DNA from: Vallitalea pronyensis
Lineage (GTDB): Bacteria; Bacillota; Clostridia; Lachnospirales; Vallitaleaceae
NCBI RefSeq assembly: GCF_018141445.1
Contig: NZ_CP058649.1
Span: forward strand, 453,001-517,000
DNA: 64,000 nt
Direction of reading: 5' to 3'
The position numbers and the translations under genes are program-made. How positions within the stretch are numbered: position 1 is the first letter of the stretch; each line of letters begins with the position of its first letter. The notes beneath the pieces were generated by a model, which saw nothing but the letters and a program-made list of their open reading frames with translations, was not told the DNA's origin and did not search any database. Positions 27,199 through 36,168 of the stretch are shown in pieces.

Positions 27199-27222
27199 TA
27201 GCCCTTTTTATAAAAAGGGCTA
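27199..27222. terminator. Bidirectional palindromic terminator
   Basis: A perfect 24-bp palindrome with arm TAGCCCTTTTTA between two convergent genes. The U-rich stretch lies within the stem in both directions. Confidence 0.65.
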
Positions 27223-27244
27223 TAAAAAGCATTACTATGTACTA

Positions 27245-27616
27245 TCATGGACCAATATCAATAGGATAAGGATCAACGGTTACTTCTGGTTGAGGCTCAT
27301 CAGGACTAAAACGAACGCCTAAATTACTAAAGTATACTTTTTCCGTCCTATAAAAACAGGAAGTACATATATTATATCTATATTTTTGGAGATCGTATAC
27401 TCTATCTGCATGTGGAAGTTCTATGCTAGGTGGGAAATAGTCATTGCCTATAGCATACCCCTTAAATTCAACGTCATAGGTTACAACCACTTGTTTGTAT
27501 GTTCCACTACAACCACACTCAGGACATTCTCTAGGTAAAGCTAACGATGTCATTGACATACTGAATATAAGTGTTAGCGTTAAGATGATACGAAAAAACT
27601 TTTTATTCACTTTCAT
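27245..27616 (-). CDS. Small secreted cysteine-rich protein (zinc-ribbon-like)
   Basis: A 123-aa protein with a signal peptide (about 1-26, SLA). The mature part starts with CPECGCSG and later has ICTSCF, two CxxC knuckles about 50 residues apart that could hold a zinc ion or form disulfides. The C terminus is Pro/Asp rich. AGGAGGT lies upstream of the ATG on the minus strand. No family recognised. Convergent with the SLH/propeller gene. Confidence 0.6.
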   Translation of the reverse strand: MKVNKKFFRIILTLTLIFSMSMTSLALPRECPECGCSGTYKQVVVTYDVEFKGYAIGNDYFPPSIELPHADRVYDLQKYRYNICTSCFYRTEKVYFSNLGVRFSPDEPQPEVTVDPYPIDIGP

Positions 27617-27741
27617 AACCTCCTTTCTAGTATTAGTGTAGCATGTATCAAATAAAAAGAATGTAGAAAACTAGTACGATTATTATAAATATAATCGCAT
27701 TAAATTACAATATGTGAGAATGTTATTACAATTAAATGACA

Positions 27742-27793
27742 AAAACATGACATGCGAACATATGACAAGGGGACGTTTCGTTTGTCATGTTTT
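27742..27793. repeat. REP-like palindrome
   Basis: AAAACATGACA (27742-27752) pairs with TGTCATGTTTT (27783-27793); the interior reads ATGACAAGGGGACGTTTCGT. The block TGACAAGGGGACG-TTC-TTTGTCA resembles the extragenic palindromes spread by REP-associated Y1 transposases in clostridial genomes. That likeness is from memory. It lies in a 417-bp gene-free stretch (27617-28033). Confidence 0.4.
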
Positions 27794-27849
27794 GTATGAC
27801 GTATTACTTTTGAAGGCATAGAGTTTCTTGTATATTAGGAAATATTACC

Positions 27850-27891
27850 AACCTCTTTGGCTATCTAAATAAGTAACCAAAGAGGTTTTTC
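27850..27891 (+). terminator. Terminator-like hairpin in gene-free DNA
   Basis: An eleven-base-pair perfect stem AACCTCTTTGG/CCAAAGAGGTT with a 16-nt loop, followed by TTTTTCT on the plus strand. No plus-strand gene precedes it within 700 bp except the SLH/propeller gene, so it may be a relic of a lost gene or mobile element. Confidence 0.6.
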
Positions 27892-27898
27892 TTTGCTT

Positions 27899-28039
27899 AA
27901 GGAAATCTGTTCAATACAGTTTGACAAGATTGATATTGTTGTACCTAGAGACCGTAAAGTTTACAAACCCAATGTTGTACCAAAGAGAATTAGGACTAAC
28001 AACATCTCCTTTTGTATATTGAGAACAGTTTATTTATAA
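27899..28039 (+). pseudogene. IS256-family transposase fragment
   Basis: One frame reads KEICSIQFDKIDIVVPRDRK, then VYKPNVVPKRIRTN before drifting to a stop. The (V/I)DIxxPRDR...xPxxVPKR pattern is a conserved segment of IS256 (Mutator-type) transposases. Only about 40 codons remain, with no start, no catalytic DDE part and no inverted repeats. It ends inside the 3' end of the convergent creatininase-family gene. A scrap of an old insertion. Confidence 0.45.
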
Positions 28040-28843
28040 ACAATCAATGATTGTCTCAGATATTCTATAAGCTATATCTTGTAAATTACTCAATACATTA
28101 ACATTTTCAAAATCTGCTGGAGCACCTAAATATCCTTCGGGTGAAAGTTCTTTTGTATGACCGCCATATAACCATGTCATAATTTTATCATCTCCGAGCT
28201 CTACTGGGGGTAATGATTTAGCTTTTTTAACATCCGTTAAATGTGGATAAAACTTATACATTGTGGCTGTTTCAATGTCCCCACCATGAACATCTGGATA
28301 TTTTGATGAGCTTACATTTATAGTTGTAGGTTTTATCGAGCATATATATGGTTCATCACCATTAAGTCCATAGTGGTGCATAATATCTTGTGCAAAAGCA
28401 TAACGAGCATTTATTCTAAGTTTTTCCGTTACTTCTTTAAAAGCTTCAATCAATGCGACACTATGATTTATATCACCATGGGCATTTATCCCATAAACAT
28501 GTTTGAATCCAAATTCAGCCAGTGAAGCCATTATGTCAAAAAGTAATGCCTTTACAGTTTCTTTCCGTGCTTTGAAAGAACCTATAAAGCTCCCAGTTGA
28601 CTGGCATATGCCCCAATAAAACGGTGGAGCAATAACAACTTCAAATCCTCTCTCTTTGAGTTTTTGCTTAATAAAGGTACATTGAATGTGTGCAATGTAT
28701 ATATCCGTTCCTAAACATAAGTGTGGACCATGTTCTTCAATAACACCTAACGGTAACAAAACAATTGCATTTTTATCCACATAATTTTGAATATCTGTCC
28801 ATTTCATATTAGCCATCGTATCTTTAAAAATTCCATCAGACAT
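28034..28843 (-). CDS. Creatininase-family amidohydrolase
   Basis: A 269-aa protein of the creatininase/creatinine amidohydrolase fold. VLLPLGVIEEHGPHLCLGTDIYIA gives the metal ligands (Glu, His and Asp), and YGINAHGDINHSVAL plus DVHGGDIETA (the HAGxxET-type signature, here HGGDIET) complete the binuclear site. The family includes creatinine hydrolase, the FAPy deformylase ArfB, mycofactocin MftE and inosose hydrolases, so the substrate is open. ATG 28843 is chosen because GGGAGGAAACAG precedes it. It stands alone on the minus strand with no pathway neighbours. Confidence 0.8.
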   Translation of the reverse strand: MSDGIFKDTMANMKWTDIQNYVDKNAIVLLPLGVIEEHGPHLCLGTDIYIAHIQCTFIKQKLKERGFEVVIAPPFYWGICQSTGSFIGSFKARKETVKALLFDIMASLAEFGFKHVYGINAHGDINHSVALIEAFKEVTEKLRINARYAFAQDIMHHYGLNGDEPYICSIKPTTINVSSSKYPDVHGGDIETATMYKFYPHLTDVKKAKSLPPVELGDDKIMTWLYGGHTKELSPEGYLGAPADFENVNVLSNLQDIAYRISETIIDCL

Positions 28844-29197
28844 ATTCTGTTTCCTCCCATAATACAAAGTTATCTTTAGTTTTAAATGTTATGTAATATG
28901 ATGATTGTTATATAATACTAATAATGTAATTATACCATATCTTTTTTAAATATTTATTTGAATTCAGTTAGTAGCTTAAGAGGATAATATGCTCTATAAT
29001 TAGTCCTCTGTTATAAACTTACTTTCATATGAAGTAGACTTGTGTCTACTGTAATGACTCAAGTCCAATCTATATTTTGTTACGTCTTTTTATTCTAGAT
29101 ACTACAATAGTTAGGTGCTATAGATAACTAGTTAATTACTAAACTTTAAAAATTAATGCACTTAAAAAATATTAACTTAATTAGTTATATACTACAT

Positions 29198-29237
29198 AAT
29201 GGAAAGCGTCAAACTTAAAGTTCTGACACTTTCCATT
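29198..29237. terminator. Hairpin terminator of the hydrogenase operon
   Basis: A fourteen-position stem AATGGAAAGCGTCA/TGACACTTTCCATT with one mismatch and a 12-nt loop, just beyond the hydA stop. The rest of the 28844-29257 gap is A+T rich and holds another short hairpin (AGTAGAC-TTGT-GTCTACT, 29033-29050) but no gene. Confidence 0.6.
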
Positions 29238-29257
29238 TATTTAATATATAACTTCCT

Positions 29258-31072
29258 TTATGACTTATCCCCTTCCCGCAAATAAGGAAAGCGCCCTCGC
29301 TTCACATAACTCGTATGCAAATACTTCTTAGCCGTTTCGGATAAAGGTTTACCAAGAAATTCATCATAGATTTCCTGCATGACAGGGTTTTCATATGATT
29401 TACGTATCTTACTGCCTTTATCAATGTTATAGAGTGCATCCGCTCGATTATGCCGATAATCTAAGGAGATTCTTTTTTGATCCTTACCCCCTAAAATGGG
29501 TTGACCACCGCCACCAACACAACCACCAGGACATGCCATAACCTCCATATAATCAAAGGTTTTTTCGCCGTTTAGGTGCCTTGTGAGGGCTTTTTTAGCA
29601 TTGCCCGCACCATGGGCAATGGCAATGGTCAGGGTTCGATCACCAAAGGCTACGTTTCCGTATTTCAAACCTTTTTGCCCACGGGCGTCTTCGTAATCAG
29701 GTACACCCATTTCATCGCCTGTCATGAAATAATAAGCTGTACGAACAGCCGCTTCTAACACGCCGCCTGTTGCACCAAATATGGTACCGGCACTACTGAA
29801 TTGATCAAAAGGTTTATCATATTTGCTGTCTTCTAAATCATCAAAATCAATACCCACAGAGCGAATCATACGAGACAGTTCTCTGGTGGTTAAAACATAA
29901 TCTACATTTCGAAAACCATCTGAGGTCATTTCTGGACGGGCTGCTTCATATTTTTTGGCTGTACAAGGCATGATGGCTACATTAACAATGGTTGATGGGT
30001 CAATACCATACTTTTGTGCATACCATGTTTTTGTCATGGCACCACACATTTCATGAGGTGATTTACACGTGGATAGGTTGGGGAGTAAATCAGGATAAAA
30101 ATGCTCTGCAAATTTCACCCAAGCCGGACAGCAAGAGGATAATAAGGGTAAGCGTTCAGGATGTTCTGTAACCCGCTCCTTTAACTCACTGGCTTCTTCC
30201 ATGATGGTGAGGTCAGCGGTGACATCCGTTGCAAAGACTTTGTTAAAGCCAAGGCGCCTAAGAGCAGTTACCAGTTTACCCCTTACAAATGTACCGACTG
30301 GCATGTTAAAATCTTCTCCAATGGTGACTTGAATAGAAGGAGCAGTTTGAGCAATAACATGTTTGGTAGGGTCATTGAGAACCTTCCAGACGTCACGAAT
30401 ACATTCCTTTTCAGATAGGGATGCTGTAGGACAAGCAATAACACATTGACCACAGGTGATACAGGATACTTCACTTAAATCTTTTTTAAACGCAGGAGCA
30501 ATGACCGTCTCTAAACCACGCCAGAGGGGCGAATAGACATCACACTCTTGAATTTTATTGCATATGGCCATACAGCGTCTACAGTTAATGCACTTATTAT
30601 AATCTCTTGTGATGAAGACATTATCACTAAAATAGCCATAATCCTGCATCTCGCCTGTATAAGGAATGTTACGAACACCTAACTGATCGGCTACATTTTG
30701 TAATTCACAGTTAAGATTACGGATACATGTTAAGCACTCTCTGTGATGATTGGATAGCAGTAAAGTAACAGCGGCTTTTCTGGCATCACGGACTTTTTTT
30801 GTATTGGTTTTTATTTTTAGACCGTCTCGAACAGGGTACACACATGAGGGTTGAAGGGCTCGAATGCCTTGAATTTCCACCACACATACCCGACATGTCC
30901 CTATTTCGTTAATATCTTTTAGGTAACATAAGCTGGGAATCTCAATATGAACTAGTCTTGCTGCTTCTAGTACACTCATACCCATGGGTACGTCATAGGG
31001 AATATCATCAAAATAGACCGTAACGTGTTGATCTTTTAAGGCTTGTTCTTCTTTTTCTCGTATGTTTTCCAT
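29258..31072 (-). CDS. hydA: [FeFe] hydrogenase catalytic subunit (electron-bifurcating type)
   Basis: A 604-aa group A [FeFe] hydrogenase. In order: an N-terminal [2Fe-2S] domain (CYLKDINEIGTCRVC...C), a His/Cys3 [4Fe-4S] site (HHRECLTC...C), two [4Fe-4S] motifs (CINCRRCMAIC and CITCGQCVIAC), then the H-cluster domain with SCCPAW, MPCTAKKYE and ACPGGCVGGGGQP, and a short small-subunit-like tail. It reduces protons or oxidises H2. With HydB and HydC it would couple NADH and reduced ferredoxin to H2. ATG 31072 follows AAAGGAGG; an earlier in-frame ATG lies inside hydB. It starts 25 nt after hydB. Confidence 0.93.
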   Translation of the reverse strand: MENIREKEEQALKDQHVTVYFDDIPYDVPMGMSVLEAARLVHIEIPSLCYLKDINEIGTCRVCVVEIQGIRALQPSCVYPVRDGLKIKTNTKKVRDARKAAVTLLLSNHHRECLTCIRNLNCELQNVADQLGVRNIPYTGEMQDYGYFSDNVFITRDYNKCINCRRCMAICNKIQECDVYSPLWRGLETVIAPAFKKDLSEVSCITCGQCVIACPTASLSEKECIRDVWKVLNDPTKHVIAQTAPSIQVTIGEDFNMPVGTFVRGKLVTALRRLGFNKVFATDVTADLTIMEEASELKERVTEHPERLPLLSSCCPAWVKFAEHFYPDLLPNLSTCKSPHEMCGAMTKTWYAQKYGIDPSTIVNVAIMPCTAKKYEAARPEMTSDGFRNVDYVLTTRELSRMIRSVGIDFDDLEDSKYDKPFDQFSSAGTIFGATGGVLEAAVRTAYYFMTGDEMGVPDYEDARGQKGLKYGNVAFGDRTLTIAIAHGAGNAKKALTRHLNGEKTFDYMEVMACPGGCVGGGGQPILGGKDQKRISLDYRHNRADALYNIDKGSKIRKSYENPVMQEIYDEFLGKPLSETAKKYLHTSYVKRGRFPYLREGDKS

Positions 31073-31097
31073 AGATTGACCTCCTTTCTTACCATAC

Positions 31098-32996
31098 TTA
31101 CCGTTTATAAATGGCATCTACGGGACACTTTGGAATACAGGCACCACATTTAATACATATATCTTGATGGATGTGGTAAGGGGGCTTTTTCCTTTCTCCT
31201 GTAATGGCATCCACTGGGCAGACCTTTGCACAGATACCACATGCAATACATGTATCATCGTTAATCACCACTTGAAGAAGTGCGTTACATACACCAGATG
31301 GACAACGTCTTTCTTTAATGTGGGCTTTATATTCATGTAAGAAGTAGTTCATGGAACTTAATATGGGATTAGGTGCTGTTTGCCCAAGACCGCATAAGGA
31401 ACCGTTTTGAACATTGACACAGAGTTCTTCTAAAATATCAAGGTCTTCCATGTCACCTTTTCCTTCTGTGATTTTTTCTAATATTTCTAACAGCCTTTTA
31501 GTACCAATACGGCAAGGAACACATTTTCCACAAGATTCATCTGTAGCAAATTCCAGATAGAACCGCGCAATATCCACCATACAATCGGTTTCATCCATGA
31601 TAATCATACCGCCAGAACCCATCATAGAGCCAATATCTGTTAAGGATTTATAATCGATCTTGGTATCCAGATGCTTTTCAGGAATACAGCCCCCTGAAGG
31701 ACCACCAGTTTGTACAGCTTTGAATGTCTTATCACCAGGAATACCGCCGCCAATGTCATAGACAATGGTTCTTAGGGTTGTCCCCATAGGGACTTCAATA
31801 AGCCCAGTGTTATTAATCTGACCAGCTAGAGCAAAGACCTTCGTTCCTTTACTGTCTTCGGTGCCAATGCTGTTGTACCAATCAGCTCCTTTGAGAAGGA
31901 TGGCCGGTACATTGGCGTAGGTTTCTACGTTATTATTAAGGGTTGGTTTCTCCCACAGACCCACTTCAGCAGGGAAAGGAGGTCTTGGTCTTGGCTCGCC
32001 ACGTAGTCCCATGACAGAAGATATAAGAGCTGTTTCTTCACCACAGACAAAAGCACCTGCCCCCAGTCGGATATCCAAATTAAAATGAAAGCCTGTACCT
32101 AAGATATTCTGTCCCAATAAGCCGCACTTTTTAGCTTGGTCTAGGGCAATTTCTAATCGTTCAACAGCGATGGGGTATTCTGCTCGTACATAGATAAACC
32201 CTTGGTCAGCACCAATACAATAACCAGCTACCAGCATAGCTTCAATCACACTATGAGGATCGCCTTCTAGAATAGAACGGTCCATAAAAGCACCAGGGTC
32301 ACCTTCGTCGGCGTTGCATACCACATATTTTTTCTTACCTTCATAGGATTTTGCGAAGTCCCACTTTTTACCTGTTGGGAAACCACCGCCTCCACGCCCT
32401 CTTAGGCCAGATGTTTTGATGGTGTCAATGACATCATCAGGAGGCGTTTTGTCATCTAAGATGGTTCCAACAGCTTCATAACCCTTCAAGGCAATGTATT
32501 CATAGATGTTCTCAGGGTCTATAACACCACAATGACGTAATGCAATACGCTGTTGATGGTTAAAGAAATCCAGATCATCAATCTTTTGCTGCACCTCATC
32601 GGTTCGAGGGTTCTTGTATAATAACCTTTCCACAACACGATGATTTTCAATATGTTCTTCTAGAATATCATCCACGTCTGTAACGTCAACTTGACAATAG
32701 AAGGTTCGGTCAGGGTGAACCACAATGATGGGACCCAGTTTACAAAAGCCAAAACAACCGGTTTTAAATACTTTGACTTGGTCTTCAAGATGTCTTTTTT
32801 TTACCTCTTTTTGCAGCTTGTGAAGTATTTGCCCACTATTGGAAGCGGTGCAACCTGTTCCAGCACAAACGAGGATATGGAATTTATGAATTTCTTCATC
32901 GAGAGAAGTTTCACCTAGTCGAAGAACAAGCTTTTGATAGTGCTCTTCTTGGAGCTTGCTCAATTCAGCCATGGAGCGGATAGGTTCATATTGCAT
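31098..32996 (-). CDS. hydB: NADH-binding flavoprotein subunit of the bifurcating hydrogenase
   Basis: A 632-aa NuoF-like protein. An N-terminal thioredoxin-like [2Fe-2S] domain (about 35-125, CAGTGCTASNS, CFGFCKLGP) is followed by the NADH/FMN domain (GLRGRGGGGFPTGKKW, CNADEGDPGAFMDR, GAGAYVCGEETAL-type as GAGAFVCGEETALI). Then come the N3-type [4Fe-4S] site (ESCGKCVPCRIGT) and two C-terminal ferredoxin motifs (CIACGICAKVCP and CIKCGACIPKCP). It is the FMN/NAD(H) entry point of the HydABC complex. ATG 32996 follows AAAGGAGATG; 13 nt separate it from hydC. Confidence 0.93.
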   Translation of the reverse strand: MQYEPIRSMAELSKLQEEHYQKLVLRLGETSLDEEIHKFHILVCAGTGCTASNSGQILHKLQKEVKKRHLEDQVKVFKTGCFGFCKLGPIIVVHPDRTFYCQVDVTDVDDILEEHIENHRVVERLLYKNPRTDEVQQKIDDLDFFNHQQRIALRHCGVIDPENIYEYIALKGYEAVGTILDDKTPPDDVIDTIKTSGLRGRGGGGFPTGKKWDFAKSYEGKKKYVVCNADEGDPGAFMDRSILEGDPHSVIEAMLVAGYCIGADQGFIYVRAEYPIAVERLEIALDQAKKCGLLGQNILGTGFHFNLDIRLGAGAFVCGEETALISSVMGLRGEPRPRPPFPAEVGLWEKPTLNNNVETYANVPAILLKGADWYNSIGTEDSKGTKVFALAGQINNTGLIEVPMGTTLRTIVYDIGGGIPGDKTFKAVQTGGPSGGCIPEKHLDTKIDYKSLTDIGSMMGSGGMIIMDETDCMVDIARFYLEFATDESCGKCVPCRIGTKRLLEILEKITEGKGDMEDLDILEELCVNVQNGSLCGLGQTAPNPILSSMNYFLHEYKAHIKERRCPSGVCNALLQVVINDDTCIACGICAKVCPVDAITGERKKPPYHIHQDICIKCGACIPKCPVDAIYKR

Positions 32997-33009
32997 AGCT
33001 TCATCTCCT

Positions 33010-33498
33010 TTATGTGTTTTTCGTATATTTATGAATAATGGACGGGATATCCGATGGTGATAGCCGGCCATATACATCATCATTAATGGTGATAACAGGG
33101 GCTAGACCACACGCACCAATACACCGTGTTGCCTTAAGGGTAAACATTTTATTAGATGTGGTTTCACCTACATCAAGACCTAATTCTTCTTTAATGGCTT
33201 CAAGAATGTCGTTTGAACCTTTTACATAACAAGCCGTACCTAGGCAAACGCCAATGGTATATTTACCTGTTGGTTCTTGAGAAAATAGGGAATAAAAACT
33301 GACCACCCCATTAATGGTTGAGATTGGAATGGATAATTTTTCAGCAATGTAGGATTGAACGGTCATGGGCAGGTAACCAAATATATCTTGAGCTTTTTGC
33401 AAAATATGAATGAGGGTACCCTGTTCATCTTTGTATGTTTCTATGACTTGATCCAGAGCCTTATAATCATCCAGTTGATTGTTGGTTTGGGTTTTCAT
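33010..33498 (-). CDS. hydC: NuoE-like [2Fe-2S] subunit of the bifurcating hydrogenase
   Basis: A 162-aa thioredoxin-fold ferredoxin. The four cluster cysteines appear in VCLGTACYVKG and TRCIGACGLAP. The N-terminal helical region (YKDEQGTLIHILQKAQDIFGYLP) is the NuoE start. First gene of hydC-hydB-hydA, the same order as in characterised bacterial HydABC operons. ATG 33498 follows GGAGGTGTCTA. I looked for a Rex-type operator upstream and found no convincing one. Confidence 0.92.
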   Translation of the reverse strand: MKTQTNNQLDDYKALDQVIETYKDEQGTLIHILQKAQDIFGYLPMTVQSYIAEKLSIPISTINGVVSFYSLFSQEPTGKYTIGVCLGTACYVKGSNDILEAIKEELGLDVGETTSNKMFTLKATRCIGACGLAPVITINDDVYGRLSPSDIPSIIHKYTKNT

Positions 33499-33922
33499 TA
33501 GACACCTCCATGAATGACAACATATTTTCTTTCGCATGCCATCTTAATGTTAGGCTATACCAATCCTTACCTTTTTATACGGCTAAAAGTTCATATGTTC
33601 TTGCTTGTTTGGTGAATATTTAAGGGATTATTGATTGATAAATAATAGACAAGTTTTACAGAGGTTAATAGTAATATTTGGCATATATGTATTTTCATGA
33701 CATTTATTTGTAACATTGCATGCTTTATAATTAAAAGTGCGAGTACCTAAAAAGGCTTATTTTATGGGCTTAGTGGTTGCAAAATAAGATAATAAATAGT
33801 TGGCTAATGTTCCAAAACTTTACATCTAATAGTAATATTAAATTCATAATTTAGACATATTTGTATGTTACGATAATAACGTAGAAACTACCCCCCTTTT
33901 ATTTATATATAAAAGCTTTTAG

Positions 33923-33949
33923 CCTATCCCGCATGGATAGGTTTTTTTT
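33923..33949 (+). terminator. Terminator-like hairpin upstream of trmB
   Basis: CCTATCC-CGCAT-GGATAGG followed by eight T residues, directly ahead of the trmB promoter. It faces the plus strand, where no gene precedes it, so it may end a short unannotated transcript within 33538-33920. That gap must also contain the hyd promoter (minus strand), which I cannot place with confidence. Confidence 0.7.
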
Positions 33950-33954
33950 GTGTG

Positions 33955-33983
33955 TTGACATTTAAAGATTCATAAATCATAAT
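33955..33983 (+). promoter_or_regulatory. Promoter of trmB
   Basis: TTGACA (33955-33960), a 17-nt spacer and CATAAT (33978-33983), 75 nt before the trmB start. Confidence 0.7.
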
Positions 33984-34057
33984 ATAGAATGATACAATGA
34001 CATGTTAAGTAGAATGGAAGCAGTATCCTATAAATAGATTGAAGTAAGGAGTATATC

Positions 34058-34693
34058 ATGAGATTAAGGTGTATCCCTGGTGCAACAGAGAAATTAGAGA
34101 ATCATCCTAAGATTATTCAGGATGAAAAGTGTCTAAAAGGTAAGTGGCACACACAGTTTAGCAATAACCATCCTATCCATATTGAGATTGGTATGGGTAA
34201 AGGGCAGTTTATAAGTACCTTAGCCAAGCAGAATCCCCATGTGAATTACATAGGATTTGAGAAATTTACCAATGTTTTAGTAAGAGCCCTTGGTAATCTG
34301 GATGATGAAGCCATGGAGAACCTATACGCTATACGCATGGATGTGGAAGAAATTCTGGATGTTTTTGAAGAAGGAGAGATTGAGCGTATCTACCTTAATT
34401 TTTCAGACCCATGGCCCAAGGACCGACATGATAAAAGGCGATTAACCCATCATGGTTTCTTAGAACGTTATGAAAAGGTATTAACATCAGGTGGAAAGAT
34501 ATGTTTCAAGACAGATAATCAGCTACTTTTTGATTATTCACTGGAAGAGATGGAAAAACATCATTGGAAGGTGGAAAAAGTAACAAGGGATTTACATAAC
34601 AGCCCCTATTTAGAAGGTAATGTGATGACAGAATACGAAGAAAAGTTTGTAGGATTGGGTATGCCTATTTATCGATTAGAGGCTTTTAAATAA
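34058..34693 (+). CDS. trmB: tRNA (guanine-N7-)-methyltransferase
   Basis: A 211-aa SAM-dependent enzyme that makes m7G46 in tRNA. Motifs are IEIGMGKGQFI (SAM loop), NYIGFEKFTNVLVRAL, YLNFSDPWPKDRHDKRRL (the TrmB signature with catalytic Asp) and the C-terminal VMTEYEEKFVGLGMPIYRL. Length and every block agree with the family. AAGGAG precedes the ATG. Confidence 0.95.
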   Translation: MRLRCIPGATEKLENHPKIIQDEKCLKGKWHTQFSNNHPIHIEIGMGKGQFISTLAKQNPHVNYIGFEKFTNVLVRALGNLDDEAMENLYAIRMDVEEILDVFEEGEIERIYLNFSDPWPKDRHDKRRLTHHGFLERYEKVLTSGGKICFKTDNQLLFDYSLEEMEKHHWKVEKVTRDLHNSPYLEGNVMTEYEEKFVGLGMPIYRLEAFK

Positions 34694-34773
34694 CATTAAA
34701 ATCGTTTATACTAAAACTATAATGACAAGCATACGGCATAGGCCATGGACTTGTTACATGAGGAGTGATGATG

Positions 34774-35340
34774 ATGAAGCACCCTGTGACAGTTAGAAAA
34801 GATGAGAAATTAGGTAGAACGTTTATTGATTATTATAAAAACAAAGATAAAGAAAATTTTCGATTTCAAGCCTTGGACCATTTATTAGGAAAAAAGTCGT
34901 TTTTTATGGTCATTAATACCAACTTCTGTTGTACAGTTGATAATAGTGTGCCGAGAGATAATATTAAGGTCATTGAACGCTATGTAAAAGATGCAGGATA
35001 CCAACATACGGTCATGCCCATAGAAAATACCAATCGTAAATCCATCTTTGGTATATTCACCAAGAAAGAGCAGAACAATCCTTCTTATAAAATAGGATTT
35101 ATTATACCGGAAGGTCATTTCAATCGGGATATCTTTGATCGTATTTTTGGTATCTATGATGTGGAAATGGGTATAGGCTTCGTGAAAGATGAAGAAGAAA
35201 CCTTTGAAGATTTCAGAAAAGGTTATTTTGACTCTTTCTTTGATAAAGAATATTTTACTTATGGGCTGTTTAATGCCATTAATTTCCATAAGATTGTAAC
35301 GGATCTGGAGGTGGATGGGGCTTATATGACAAGTATATAA
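34774..35340 (+). CDS. Conserved hypothetical protein
   Basis: A 188-aa soluble protein, no signal peptide or membrane segment. I recognise no family. Charged N terminus (KDEKLGRTFIDYYKNKDKENF), a central IGFIIPEGHFNRDIFDRIFGIYDVEMGIGFV block that looks like a folded alpha/beta core, and an acidic/aromatic C terminus (KDEEETFEDFRKGYFDSFFDKEYF). Four tandem in-frame starts (GTG and three ATG) follow AGGAG; ATG 34774 has the best spacing. It follows trmB by 80 nt and may be co-transcribed with it; a terminator follows. Confidence 0.6.
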   Translation: MKHPVTVRKDEKLGRTFIDYYKNKDKENFRFQALDHLLGKKSFFMVINTNFCCTVDNSVPRDNIKVIERYVKDAGYQHTVMPIENTNRKSIFGIFTKKEQNNPSYKIGFIIPEGHFNRDIFDRIFGIYDVEMGIGFVKDEEETFEDFRKGYFDSFFDKEYFTYGLFNAINFHKIVTDLEVDGAYMTSI

Positions 35341-35356
35341 CAAACACATGAAGGAG

Positions 35357-35389
35357 GGAGCAGTCGCTAAGAAAGGATTGCTCCTTTTA
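35357..35389 (+). terminator. Intrinsic terminator
   Basis: GGAGCAGTC pairs with GATTGCTCC (one G-T) with a 10-nt loop, followed by TTTTAT. Confidence 0.7.
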
Positions 35390-35442
35390 TGTATGTTCTG
35401 GATATTACACACATACCTTTAAGTATGAAAGGAGTGTTGGAT

Positions 35443-36075
35443 TTGTCCGAGCATAAAGAGCAAGAACTAGAATGTGAACATGCAGATAATCCTGAGATTT
35501 ACATTATAGCTAAAGTGATTGAAAAAAAAGATGACGCCAGTTGGTTACTGAAAACCGTTGATAAAGAAAGACAGTATCTCATTCGTATTGATGATGAAGC
35601 TGTGTTTGAAGAAGGTATATCAACAGCATTAGCAGATGGGAATGTTGTGATGATGCATGCTGTTGAACATGAGGAAAATCATGAAGTCTACACAGCTACA
35701 AAAGTCATAGCGAATGAACAGGATCGTAGCATTAAAATCGATGAAAGAGAAACCATTAGCGGTTACTTGGGCATTTTTCCCGATGGTTTATTGGATATGG
35801 AAGAACATAACATCACCATTGCTAAAAATAAGACGGTAGCTATAACTTTAAAACAGGATAAGGGGCAGCGATGGGTATATGACAGGGTAAAAGATCATCT
35901 GCGTCTTCTAAGCTATCACGAGGAAGATGAAGAAGGCTATAAGAGGCAGCACTGGGGATTTGCTGTTGAACATGAAGGGGAATGTACGGTTCATTTTACG
36001 AAGGTGAATGAACAGGACGATCAAATGGACGAGATTATTTTCCATATTACAGCTATGGATGACAGCTTAACATGA
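35443..36075 (+). CDS. Hypothetical acidic protein, possible chagasin-like C-terminal half
   Basis: A 210-aa acidic cytoplasmic protein. TTG 35443 is taken as the start because GGAG lies 8 nt upstream; the frame is open earlier but without a ribosome site. The first half (about 1-100) is a small beta-rich domain. The second half, from TISGYLGIFP onwards (KTVAITLKQDKGQRWVYDRV, LLSYHEEDEEGY, HWGFAVEHEGECTVHFTKV), has the strand pattern of chagasin-type (I42) protease inhibitors, but the NPTTGY loop is missing, so the link is weak. Function unknown. Confidence 0.55.
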   Translation: MSEHKEQELECEHADNPEIYIIAKVIEKKDDASWLLKTVDKERQYLIRIDDEAVFEEGISTALADGNVVMMHAVEHEENHEVYTATKVIANEQDRSIKIDERETISGYLGIFPDGLLDMEEHNITIAKNKTVAITLKQDKGQRWVYDRVKDHLRLLSYHEEDEEGYKRQHWGFAVEHEGECTVHFTKVNEQDDQMDEIIFHITAMDDSLT

Positions 36076-36168
36076 GGTTGTTCACACATTAGCATTGTGG
36101 TACCTCCATGAATATACTATATTAAAACGAAAATCAAATAGGTATATTTGATACGATAGGGTGAGATG

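Noticed and set aside
33499-34057. Rex operator upstream of the hydrogenase operon
   Set aside because: I looked for TTGTTAA-N4-TTAACAA-like palindromes and found none close enough.
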